Origin: Membranipora membranacea
Taxonomy: Eukaryota > Bryozoa > Gymnolaemata > Cheilostomatida > Membraniporidae
DNA: 64,000 bases
Assembly (NCBI GenBank): GCA_914767715.1
Contig: OU612072.1
Location: 12,028,001 to 12,092,000, forward strand
Direction: 5' to 3'
Below, piece by piece: positions 47,411 through 58,547 of this stretch (the first letter of the stretch is position 1; every line of letters begins with the position of its first letter). A program made the position numbers and the translations under genes. The notes beneath the pieces were generated by a model. It did no database searches and had not been told where the DNA came from. It saw only the letters and a program-made list of their open reading frames with translations.

Positions 47411-49987
47411 ATGAGTAAGACAAACGTAGCAGTTCTCGGAGTTGTCCTTGTTAGCTTGATAGCTTGGCAGGTGAGCATATTAGCATGAGACTAAAATCAT
47501 AAATTAGTGAAGAGCTTCAAAACTCCAACTCCAAACTGAGATAACAGCAGAAAATTTTCTCTTTCAGCTTCAAGCGAATATTTAAATGTGTTCTTTAACT
47601 ATTATAGTTTCATTTTTTTTCTTTTTTTCTTTTTGAAAGCTTAGTTGATACTTATAAATGAAGAACAAACTTTGAAGGATGTCAGGTTCTTTGTTGACCC
47701 AATGGTCAACTACCACAGTGGAAACAATAAGAAAACTGTGTTTCAGACTTAAATCCAATAGTGAGAGAAAATCACAATTGCTATTTTTTAAACCATGTTA
47801 ATTTTCTTAATGTTTGTATCTGGATGAACTCACATCGTTTTAGCCATAGATAGGATGGAAATGTCGATGACTTACAGTTGTCAAGTATGCTATCACATCC
47901 ATAACCTGAATATCTTATTCAGGTAGTTGCTCAATGTGGGCCACCTGGACCGCCTGGAGTAGGACCACCAGGAGGACATATGTGCCTTGGACTACCTTGT
48001 CCAAGACCGCCTCCTGAATGCGTTTTTCTTGAGCCGACAATAGTATATGTGAGTAAACTTGCTGAGCTTTTCTCATGTAAGAATCACTAAAATAGTAACC
48101 TTAAACTGACAAATTTTAACACGTTTGAACAATTGAGAAGGTAACTTAAGCATATTATTCACTCCATTTTCACACTAGTTTGTACCTTGAGTCAAAATTA
48201 GCACTATACTCACAACAAAACACCTAACTTTGTTTCTTTTTTAAAGCAAAACGGATGTCCATGTCCCGGATGTCCTAACTGTATAACCGCGCGAGAAGCC
48301 TGTCAGCAACCACCCTGCCTCCCTCCAAGTCCAGGATGTGTGGAGTATGAAGACACTATCAGCATTGTATGTTTTCAAATTTATCTTATTGATTACTGCC
48401 AGTTGTATTTTCACCTTAACTGGTGCTCGATATCAAATTGATTTGAACATCATTACCAAACATGATTCATAATGAGCGAAGTGTTGATAAGTGCGGGCAT
48501 AGACTAAAATTACTACTATCAGTATTAATAATGGCTGTATTCAAGTTTAGAGGTGAAGCCAAAAGCAAGCCATGACAGCATTTGCAACATCATATTAATA
48601 TTCCTTTTATCATATTCTGTTTTGTAATTTATGTCCGTTCACAATTTGAATAATTGACAAAAAGATTTAATTAGGCATGCTATTGGGGCATTTTAACATG
48701 TCCACATGTAAAGAACACATATATTAAGCTCCTGACTCTCTGTCTGCTGACAGACTGAGCTGACCCTTACATATTGTCATCCCATTGCCGTCAGCGTTGA
48801 CGGTACTCAGCGACATGATCATTGTCAAGATATTATACCTTAGGAATGCTAAAGAAAATTAGTCAAATGATAGCATTTATCTTTCAGATATAGATTTGGA
48901 GTCAAATATGACATCATAGCCTTCCTTTGCTGACCAAATTGGGTAGAGATTTTTCTATAGCAATGAAAGATTGTTGAAATCTAGAGGATAATTTACTAGC
49001 ATGATCTAATTAAAATGTAAAACATAGATTTGAAGCCAACAGATGCATAGTGGAGAATAACACTGTCACACAATGAGGTAAGACAGAGTTGACAAATTCA
49101 AAATATTGTGAACATTTCTTATAATTTGCCACCTTTCTTTTTCAAAGCAATATTACAAAGGGAATCGTATTGAGTGCCCTGGCTGTAGAAATTGTGTGCG
49201 ATTCATGTGTGATGACATAAACTGCCCTCCTCTACCAACAACTTGTGTGATCGAAAGACCTCAGTTCATCTTCGTAAGTCAGTAAGATTGAGTTATGCTT
49301 TTGATTAGGAATTTGGAAAATTTGCTGGAAAAAAATTGTACTCATAAACTTGCTAGGAACGCCAGATAATATTGTGGTCTAATTCCCTACACAAATCCTT
49401 ATTGAATCAGAAACTATATAAGCCGCTTGCTGAGGAAATATGCAATAAGAAAAGTTTGATAATACTATGGTGTAATTCCTGGCACAACTCTGTGTTAAGT
49501 TTGAATATACATAGGTGGTGTGCTGAGAAAATATGTAACAAAAATAATCACATTTGAACTGTACAACAACATCTAGTTCTAAACCTATTCTTTCACTATT
49601 TTGTTGCTCTAGGTAAACGGTATGCAGTGTCCTACCTGCCCACTTTGTGTTACTGCTCAAGATGTCTGCCTAGGTCTGCCATGCGCACCACCACCTCGGG
49701 ACTGCATTGAGTTCGAGCAAACTACCGTAATCGTAAGTCATCATAACAAGAATGTGGTTGGATTAAAATTTTAACGAAATATCCTCCATGCCTTAAGCCA
49801 TCCAAATTATTCTCTGAGACTTTATACTAGGGAAGAATTATGCTTCTCGGCGTCTTCCTTTATGAAAACTCACCTAAAAACCTAACTCCACAACCTGTAA
49901 TATTGTATTATTTTACAGCAACGCCATGAGGGAGTTGATGTGGAATGTCCTGGATGTTCGATCTGCATAAATCCTGGACCATATTGA
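47411..49987 (+). CDS. CRM5: secreted modular cysteine-rich protein, four modules (206 aa)
   Basis: Six phase-0 exons: 47411-47470 (signal peptide, 20 aa), 47923-48048 (42 aa), 48247-48366 (40), 49148-49273 (42), 49613-49732 (40) and 49919-49987 (22 aa, TGA). Exon 2 starts with collagen-like 'GPPGPPGVGPPGG' and ends with 'CLGLPCPRPPPEC'. Exons 3, 4 and 5 each begin with the CPxCxxC half of a module (PCPGCPNC, ECPGCRNC, QCPTCPLC) and end with the C..PC..PP..C half of the next. Exon 6 closes the last module (ECPGCSIC). The near-constant internal exon length and symmetric phase indicate growth by exon duplication. AATAAA lies at 50112-50117. Its paralogue CRM4 lacks one internal exon. Predicted extracellular; no enzyme motif; function unknown. 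Confidence 0.85.
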
Positions 49988-50119
49988 AAGTAAGACCATA
50001 TGCTATTGGAAATATATGTGATTTTTCTATCAAAATGATGAATTATGTTACTGATCTAGTTACAAGAGTACAGACTAACTAACTAACTATGCTGTATCCA
50101 TATCTCACAAAAATAAAAC

Positions 50120-51570
50120 TTCTTGAGTGCCTTGTTGCAAATGCAAAATAAAGCGATACATTCGTAGCTAGCTAACAAAATTATAAGAATTGACAGTATT
50201 CTCTCAGTAGTTGTTGGAATCAACTCGGTGTTTCGCAGCTTTAAGCTTGTCTGGTGGTGACTTTTCAAGTATGGTTACTGGTTCATTTTGAGACACTGCT
50301 GGTACAAATCTGAAATGCTCCTTACATCAGATAACCACCTCCACCGGAGGCCGGAAAACAGATTAAATAGCATGTTTGAACTTGTAAATGTTGATTGCTT
50401 ATATAAAAGGCTATATTTAATAGGAAGATTGTAAACAAGTGCCACTGAATCGAATTTTCTGATGGAACATAAGTAACAACATAACTTTAAACAGCTTAAG
50501 ATGAAAATCTGGCAACTAATCTGACACTCACTCCAACCTTATAAAACAGTATTTGATTAGCTTTCCTCGGCAGTAAACTATGATAATACCATAATTGTTA
50601 GTTGTCCTGAAACCTGATTCGCCAATTTGATTGTTGAAGTCTCTGTTGCCACCTAGTAAGAATTTTCATGAATTGACATACACTTATCTAACTTTGAAAT
50701 AGGAGTTGTCGTCCCTATAATAATAATATGTCACCTGTCTGACGGGAGCATATCATGCTAGTATAGGTAGTATTTGTTTAATGTACATGGCTTGGATTTA
50801 GGTGGAGAAAGAGATCAGTAAAAGACTTTGTGTCAGGAGCTAAAAATCTCTCAGCTTTATGTTATGTATTGATTGACGTCCCAGTAACAGCCATCAAAAA
50901 CTCAGGCAAGCTGCCTGACAAATAGTTACAAGGGTCCGCTTTATTAGATTCTGAACTTGTAGACCAATCAAAGATGAGAAATGAGGTCCAGCAACCATAC
51001 ATATATAGCAATGCGCTTGTTCAGGGCCAGATATGATCTCGCTTGGTAATTTTCAATGCCAAAGCCAATCTAGTTGATATTCAATGGAATAACACAATGC
51101 CTTCTCTAGGATCACAGGCATGGTTGGCATGTGCTGGGGATTAAAACTCTTAATCAAAGTGTGACTTACCTTTACGGATGTTCTATGCTCGAAGCCCTAC
51201 TCTCCAACTACATCAATCAATGAGCACAATAATTGTCAGATACTCTATTATGAATCGCAGCCTTTCTTGACAAGACTGACTGCATTGAATTATATTTCTA
51301 GAGGACGCCAAGATGAATAATGATCTACTGGTGAATCATTGCTCTATACAACAATTTGATTCAGCGATATTTGAAAGAATTTCGCAGCTTTTATTGTTAA
51401 TATGGTATATGGAACTAGCAAGCCAGTAAAAACCGTACATCACTCTGATTGATAAGATGTGAATATGTATGTGGAGTATTATCAATCACTGCCTACGCCA
51501 ATTAACATGATTTGTTAACAACTTTCATATCCAAACCCCATAATATGACAGCTTTTTATATTCATACTCA
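50120..51570. other. Intergenic between convergent genes
   Basis: Between the CRM5 end and the minus-strand exons at 51.6 kb. No supported gene; AT-rich. Confidence 0.4.
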
Positions 51571-51571
51571 C

Positions 51572-52448
51572 AGTTTATTGTAAGTTGGGAGTCAACCCGG
51601 ACCTTTGTGATCAGAAGACCTCGCTCATTGAAGATATGAAGTGAACTCGTATCGCTTGCCATTATGAGTTGATTTCCAACGTGCCCGAACGATACATTAT
51701 GTACCTGACTGTCAAAATTTAGTTCGGACAGTGTTTGAAGATCTTCCAAGTTAAAAGGGAAGTAATTGTTATAGGATCCAGCAACTAATTGATGTTCGAA
51801 AATATAATTTTGTAATTTTTGTAATTTTTGTAATTTGGTAATTCGTCTACTTGTAGTACTATTTTTGTTTAACCGTCTTCACTCAGTTCACACAGAGACT
51901 GATTACCATCACAGAAGGAAGTACCTCCATGATGAAGATGCAAAGACTTCACGCTGGTCGTAGGGTATAGCGATGCTTTGCGGAAACATTAGATGTCTAT
52001 TACGTCATTGCATTGATATTACGAATGGATATCAGTATAATAATCCTCACAAAACCATCTAAGGGATGTAATGGTTCAATCAATTAAAATTAAATCATCA
52101 ATGACATATTTTTGTATTTTATTGAGGGTATGTTGATAGTTAATACCATGTGGATTTTGTATCATTCTGAAAGGAATGAAGTGAGACATGGACATTCACC
52201 CCTAATGCAGTAACCACTGCAAATCGCAAAAATCAGGTTTACAATATGTGCATATGATTTCGCAGAGTACACAAAGTTTGCAAGATACTCACCAGCCATT
52301 TTCCTGGTTCCTCTTTCAAAATTTTTGTATTGCTCAGGGAAACGGTAGAGAGATCGAAGTATGCATGTTATACTTTGGATTTGATCTGTATCACTTCTTA
52401 TCCTTTGTATTAAGCTTTGGTTCCTAAGACTATTTGAACTAGGACCCA
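51572..52448 (-). CDS. Two internal exons of an unidentified gene, beta-propeller-like
   Basis: Exon 52448-52293 (acceptor gtttgcatag, donor GGCTG|GTGAGT) and exon 51742-51572 (donor AAACT|GTGAGT) join in frame across a codon split after its first base. The first encodes Arg/Gln-rich helical sequence (ITCILRSLYRFPEQYKNFE). The second encodes 'VHNVSFGHVGNQLIMASDTS' and 'LHIFNERGLL', a pattern of short strands resembling a WD40 or NHL blade. I do not recognise the protein. No start or stop exon was found. It could be the 3' portion of a longer minus-strand gene, possibly including 56916-57096, although the codon phases do not allow a direct join with that exon. Confidence 0.45.
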
Positions 52449-53164
52449 CTATGCAAACAAATGTATCTTAGCAGCTGATTTTGTTGATATTAATCACACT
52501 TTTTGCTTGCTCTTAAGTGCAATTCCCCGATTTGGAATTAAACGGATACAACTCACCAGTACAAACACCAAACCGGGGAATCGAGTGTGGCTATGATTGG
52601 CCTCTCAATTGCTCAAAATATGTAACAAGAAACTCTTTTGATTCTGCTTTCTACAGGGGTGAAAGACCTTACCCCACCCGCCCTGACCCAACAAACTTTT
52701 GAAACCCAGAATTTAAATAATTCATGTCAGGTATGGTCATCTCTAGGTCCCTAGTATTATGAGGAACTTAATGATACGAAAAAAAGTACATCTGTTAAAT
52801 CAAACCTAAAGAGTAATTATTCTGACTTGAAATTGAAAACATTAACAAATGGAGAACTACATGGACTGGGATTCAGTTCAGCAATTTGCAGTTATCTACA
52901 TGAACAGACAACTTAACACAGGAACAAATCAAAACCCATCAGCCAATCAAAACCAAACCAAAATACAAGCACGTGGGCCCTATCAGAAATGCATATTAGT
53001 GATATATGAGTAGATAACTCCACAGAAGCAATATCTAACACGACCCATAATACAGAAAAGGCCCTATCGTTGTATACGGTTCTAACTGATGTGCACTGTT
53101 GGGGAAGATCGCCTGTGATTCCTAACTAACTCAAGTTAAATAAACTTCAACGCGCTTGTATAGA

Positions 53165-53395
53165 CCATACACCATACACCATACCCCATACACCATACAC
53201 CATACACCATACACCATACACCATACACCATACACCATACACCATACACCATACACCATACACCATACACCATACACCATACACCATGCACCATGCACCA
53301 TGCACCATGCACCATACACCATACACCATACACCATACACCATACACCCTACACCCTACACCCTACACCCTACACCCTACACCATACATCATACA
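53165..53395. repeat. Heptamer microsatellite (CACCATA)n
   Basis: About 33 copies of a 7-bp unit, with zones of variants: CACCATA mostly, then CACCATG (about 53286-53312), then CACCCTA (about 53345-53380). The zoned variants show stepwise expansion. The many frames through it are repeat artefacts. Confidence 0.93.
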
Positions 53396-53559
53396 TTTAA
53401 TGTGTCTTTGCATTCCCAACGCCTATGCTACGTTCTGAATTTAATTTTTTATAGTTGGCCTGAATCCCAGGCTAGGGACTACAGTATTTATTCATTGTAT
53501 CAGTTCCAAGTCAGCATCTGTCTTAAAGAGGGCCGCTTTTGAACTAAGATACCATGCAA

Positions 53560-53690
53560 TACCCCAGGATTCAGTAATATAAATTCTGTCGGAATTATAT
53601 CGAACTCCAACCAGCTCAAGCCCACATTGACCTTTTTTGAATTCCAGAATATCGCAATCCTGAGATAACCTGGAGGGTTTGGCCAAGACT
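53560..53690. repeat. Dispersed repeat family, copy 1
   Basis: 'tcgaactccaaccagctcaagcccacattgacc...gaattccagaatatcgcaatcctgagataacctgg' recurs, diverged, at about 54480-54580, 54795-54900 and 59625-59695 (all in plus orientation). It is probably a SINE or the internal part of a MITE; no ends were defined. Confidence 0.6.
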
Positions 53691-54469
53691 AAAAATAAAT
53701 CTCTTTACTCTCCCTCATTAAGTTGCGCAATTAAAAATATTATTCTATATCTTAAAACTATAGACACATACAGTTCAGAGTTGTAAGGAAATGAAAACAT
53801 ACGTTGTGTTTTACAATAATAGGGAACGTAATACCCTTACAGTTTTGGTAAAGTCTAATCTGAAATCACCACCGTCGTAAGATTCGGTGGAGTTTTACCA
53901 TCCCAAATGTGAGCTGCAGTACACGGCACACCTTGACCAGCGCAGAAAATATCAGAAACGATATTCACTCAGGCTGACGTATCAATAGCGGAGAGTACAT
54001 TTATGAGAAAAGGTAATAGTTCTACAACAGAAAAACTTCAATGTAGGTATTTATTCATCCGCAAGGTTCATCTACCGATTGGGGAGGTGAAAGTGAAACG
54101 GCTAGTTGTCAGCAAAATTCAGAAAAGACAGTGCACTAGCAAGCTTCTTGAGAGATATTAAAATGTTAAAGCTTTCCTCCAACAGCCGGTAGAAATAAGA
54201 CAGTTGCCAATTGAGAATATTATTAAAGTACGTTTCAGGTTTTTCTTTCCATGTAAAAAAAGAACACAAATACTAAGAATAATAATATGTAAAAAGAAAA
54301 ATCACTTTTTCAAGAAAAAATTGTATTCGCTTCAAACTATCTTATGTGAAGGAGCAACTCGTGATTGTGACAACTCTCAAGACCGATTTGCTCTGCAGCT
54401 CTTCGTTCCCAGTCAAAGGCCATTTATATGAGGGCTATGTTTGCACTAAAAAAAACATGCCATAAGCCA

Positions 54470-54900
54470 GAATTCAGAAACACATTTCTATCTGAATCAT
54501 ATCAAACTTCAACCAGTTCAGGCCTTCATTGACCTTATTTATATTCATGCGTATTGAAAACCTGAGATAACCTGGATGGTAAATTTGCTGGATTTAAAAT
54601 TCAAAAAATCAACAAAGGGGGATCACAATGTTTTTCGGCCAGATTGAAAAATATAAGTGTCCTATATATATATATATATATATATATATGGACACTTATA
54701 TCAACTCTGAACACCATTGGTTCTGCAGCTCTTTGTTCACAATGATCATCCTTCTAATGAGGGTCATTTATGCAGTTAAAAAAGATGCCATACACCAGCA
54801 ATCAGAAATAGAAACTCTTTCCAAATTATCTGAGACTCTGACCAGTTAAAGCCTTCATTGAATTTATTCAAATTCCTAGATATTGAAATCTTGAGACAAC
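54470..54900. repeat. Dispersed repeat family, copies 2 and 3, with a (TA)n tract
   Basis: Two diverged copies of the 53560 repeat (at 54480-54580 and 54795-54900), separated by a (TA)n run at about 54665-54690. That run is flanked by inverted ATAAGTGTCC / GGACACTTAT, making a TA-rich cruciform. Confidence 0.6.
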
Positions 54901-55414
54901 CTCTAACTCAATAAAATTATATGCAAAATAATTAGAATGTTTTTTTGTGATGGTATTTTTCAATTTTTAGCTACTTTCACTCAGACTCCAGGTGTCAAAA
55001 TTAATTGATGAGTCTAGGTTAGACTGAGATTTGGGCAACCCCTTTATCTCAAATGCGGAGGGGGGTGGTTTGTCTGATGATTATTCATTATTAACTGAAA
55101 TTTATTAAAACATTTGACCCTGTCACTGCTGCTCAAAGTCAACATGTCAAACAGTAACCGATATATAACTCTCCACACAAATTATTTTGACAGGCTTTTC
55201 TGCTTTCATTGACGAGAATTCTACTATGCCACAAATTACCTCGAAGCCAACTTTTTCCTATTCGTTTAAGTTTGATGGTTACGATATCCACTGGTGTTCT
55301 CTTTCAACATAGGTAGGAAGTGGACGTCTGTTGACCCAGGAGTACATGTGATTAGAAGGTCACCCATTGAATACTATGGCTGGATGAACAATTTTCTGAT
55401 AACTCGTCGACAAA

Positions 55415-55520
55415 AAAAGCCGTCTTAGCTCAATGGGAAAAAATGCAGGTGCTTAATTTCGGAGTTCCCTTGTTTGATTCTTGACCGTGCAGTGATGTCA
55501 GGAAGACCATCCTAATTCCT
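55415..55520 (+). mobile_element. tRNA-derived SINE head
   Basis: 'GTCTTAGCTCAATGGG' matches a tRNA A box, and 'TTGTTTGATTCTTG' lies ~40 bases later as a weak B box. The acceptor stem and anticodon arm do not pair as in a tRNA gene, so a SINE head is the better reading. Confidence 0.4.
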
Positions 55521-55524
55521 ATTT

Positions 55525-56915
55525 TAGTCATGGTTAAAGGGAACCCTACAATTATACCCTGTTGATACAAAAATTTGAAGCTTCTTCTCACAAGGAAGAT
55601 GGGTAGTAGGTAGCATGTTTTGACAAGCTTTGTTCTGGGGGGGCGGGGCTTGTCAAGACAGGCTAGGTAGATGGGAATGACCATTAATACTGGGCACATG
55701 TGGAGTAAACGGTTTATATGTTTTGATCAATTTTCAGCAAGCCTTTGTGCAATGGAAACTTAACCCAATACTCTTGATCTACCAAACTCAAAGCTAGCAA
55801 AGTACAGCTCATGTAGCGTATAGTGAAAGTGAGAACATGATGTGAGTGTTGTCATATTTATTCGGGAAATGATATAAAACATTTATGTCAATATTGATGT
55901 CAGAATTCAATCAATTGCACAAGTAAAGATAGGTCATGAAAAAAACTTTTTGAATGTTTTTTCATCTTAGAATTTAGAATACAGCCTAATGTCTTGTAAA
56001 TCATTTTTATTTCTGTTCTTGATGTCAGGGTGTTCGCCCTCAATATTATTGACAATAACATTCATATAGAAACTTCAAAAATATAGGGTTTAATTCATTT
56101 AATCTCAATTAGTTTCATCAAAGTTTGATTCCCAGCTGTTGGCAGTTATTAGCAGTCTGCTCAGCAGGGTCAGATGTAAGAGGAATAAAGGTATATTATT
56201 TGGAACACTTCATCGGTTTAGTTTTAGCATAAGCCCGATATCTATACCCTTCTGTCCTGTCTTGTATTGATATCAGAAGGTGGTTTCAGCTTAGAGGTAA
56301 TTAGTGTCTTATACGCGAAAAAATAATGATTAAAGTCGAGTCATTGTTACACCTAGCTTTGACAGGTATATCCGGGTTTATCCTTCAATATGGAATATCG
56401 AACATCCAGCTAAGGAATCTTCCAGTCCATTTTAAACTGTGAAATACAAAACATAATACTCAACTATCAGAAAGCAAAGCTTCACCAGATAATGATAATC
56501 ACTCATAATAATAATAATAATAATTATGGTCTCTGGTATACACATGCCACATTGCAATTTCCGGAATACCCAGTGATAACAGGTCCTTGATAATATGAAG
56601 GTCTGATCTAACATTCATAAACCTCACATAGCCTAAGCTTAGTTTTAGCTAATGAGGGATAGCGGAGTGGAGCAGAGCCACACTCTCTGTAATATTTTGC
56701 TGATTAAAAGCTCTCATCACCATTCATAGCAAATGTGCCATTTATAAGGTGAGTGGATAATATTACCAATCACCTACAGTTAGATTCCAGTTGAATTTCC
56801 CTGTATTGACTTATGAGAAGAATAGGATGACCAGTGTTATGGACATAGCGGTGCCATCTTGACCATGCTTAGGGCGAATTTTGCGACAAAGTAAGAGATT
56901 GATCTATGATATTAC
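55525..56915. other. Intergenic or intronic, no gene recognised
   Basis: Contains a GGGGGGGCGGGGCTTGTC patch (~55640) and an (AAT)n microsatellite (~56506-56524). No supported exon. Confidence 0.4.
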
Positions 56916-57096
56916 CTGTAATACACCATAACAGCGCTTCCCACATAGAATGCTCCCCTCATAATGTTCCAAACCCGCTTGACGGCACGGAGCGCTACCC
57001 TGGTGGTCTCTATCTCTGACTCAATGTCTTTCCATAGATTCAAATCAAATGATTGTAAAGTCTTATTAGTCACCCTTGGGTATCGACTCAGCCAAG
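56916..57096 (-). CDS. Single internal exon, unidentified protein
   Basis: Acceptor GTTATTGTAG and donor TTACAG|GTAATA bound a 181-nt exon with one open frame, 'WLSRYPRVTNKTLQSFDLNL', then 'WKDIESEIETTRVALRAVKR' and a final hydrophobic 'GAFYVGSAVMVYY' that could be a short membrane segment or helix. It enters after one base and leaves after two bases of a codon. It may belong to the TIR gene upstream on the same strand, but the phase of the TIR exon's donor does not fit, so at least one exon would be missing between them. Confidence 0.45.
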
Positions 57097-58134
57097 CTAC
57101 AATAACACAAAATCAATGAGATTTCATAAGCAGTCTCCAACTCTCATATCAATATATCTAACCCTTGACCTCTTCTATACATACTGTTGTGATGAATGTT
57201 TTGTAAGTGTCAGCCCTATAGGAAGGTAACATTTTCTAATATGATAAATCTCACCAGTTTTTGTCATACCGCGACAACAATTTTTATGTAAGCTGAAAGA
57301 TTTTTAGTACTGCTTTTACCCAGAGCACCCCGTGATTCATTTTAATTATCACATGGTAATAGTTGATCCGATAATAAAACAAAACTTACTAAAACTCAAA
57401 AAGACTAACGATGTTATTGAGTTGCTCAATGTGAGGATGAACTGAATACTGAAAAAAAGAAGTGGCTTAACCAGTGAATTCAGCAATTTCAGGTCGTGCG
57501 GCTTCATTAAATTATGTGGTTATTTTTATCTTCGTAGGTATATATCAATTACAATTAAAACCAAGCGATGTGGATACCAGCGCAGTCACAATATTAGTGA
57601 GAGTGAAGGGTACTATTAAGCCAATGTTTTAGCTCAGATATGATCGGCTGTTGGGTGGAAAGAGAGCCAATGCCGGGTCACAGAGAGCACCTATTGTGAT
57701 ATGATGAAAGTTCAACTAAATATGTTTCACTCATTATATATCAATAGGTACTCTCAGGAAGGTACCATCTGACCTAACATTGTCTCTTATCCCACCCACC
57801 GGCCAATCAGAGCCAACAAATTGACTAGGTGTACAATGTATATGTTTTTATTGAAGTCATTTTTCTATATCTATATCTATATGCATGTGAGGTCAACCAT
57901 TTTTAATTTACTTTAATCACAAACTTTTAGAAAACCTCAATAAACAACTAAATGAAATAAATAAATAAATTGCGGGAGTTGTCCCTTCATACCTGGCTGT
58001 TGATTGTCATGTAGTAGAACTGATACAAATCTAGGGGCACATGATCTTATTAAGAGAGGTATGAGGTTTTGTTCTGTGTGAGAGAGGCTGGCGTGTTTAT
58101 CTCCTGTCAGATGTATGACACAACAGCTATAACA

Positions 58135-58160
58135 AGGTCAAAGGTCAAGGTCACAGGTCA
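58135..58160. promoter_or_regulatory. Four clustered nuclear-receptor half-sites (DR1 type)
   Basis: AGGTCA at 58135-58140, 58142-58147, 58148-58153 and 58155-58160. The first pair is a perfect DR1 and the last pair another DR1, with a zero spacer between them. DR1 is bound by RXR, HNF4 and COUP-TF type receptors. It lies 400 bp beyond the TIR exon, in its likely downstream intron or flank. Confidence 0.45.
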
Positions 58161-58547
58161 TCTTAGCTTGAGTCAGAGTCAACAAACTCAGCAATGGGTA
58201 AAATGCAGAAAAAGACTTTTTTCCAACTAGTGATTATATATTTGCAGCAACTGAAACAAGGACTAAGGGCAGAAGCGAACATCGTGCAAATGTTGCTCAG
58301 GTGTCTGTGTGCACATCTTTATAGATAGTGATCAGAAACACACATTATACAGACCTTAATGCGTTAGATTACTAAGATATTATTAATACATATAGGCCTT
58401 CTGTATATTTATGTATATATAAATATCTTGTACTAGAGAAGGCCTCGAAACAGCGCTTGACTCATGGTTTCTAGCCAAAGACCTATGTGTTGTGCAGTGG
58501 TAGGCTATTGTATGTTGTATCTTAATTAACATAGAACATCGGAAGAG

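Noticed and set aside
53131-53542. Several overlapping frames of 66-128 residues (VWCMVYG repeats)
   Set aside because: By-products of the 7-bp microsatellite, open in every frame on both strands.
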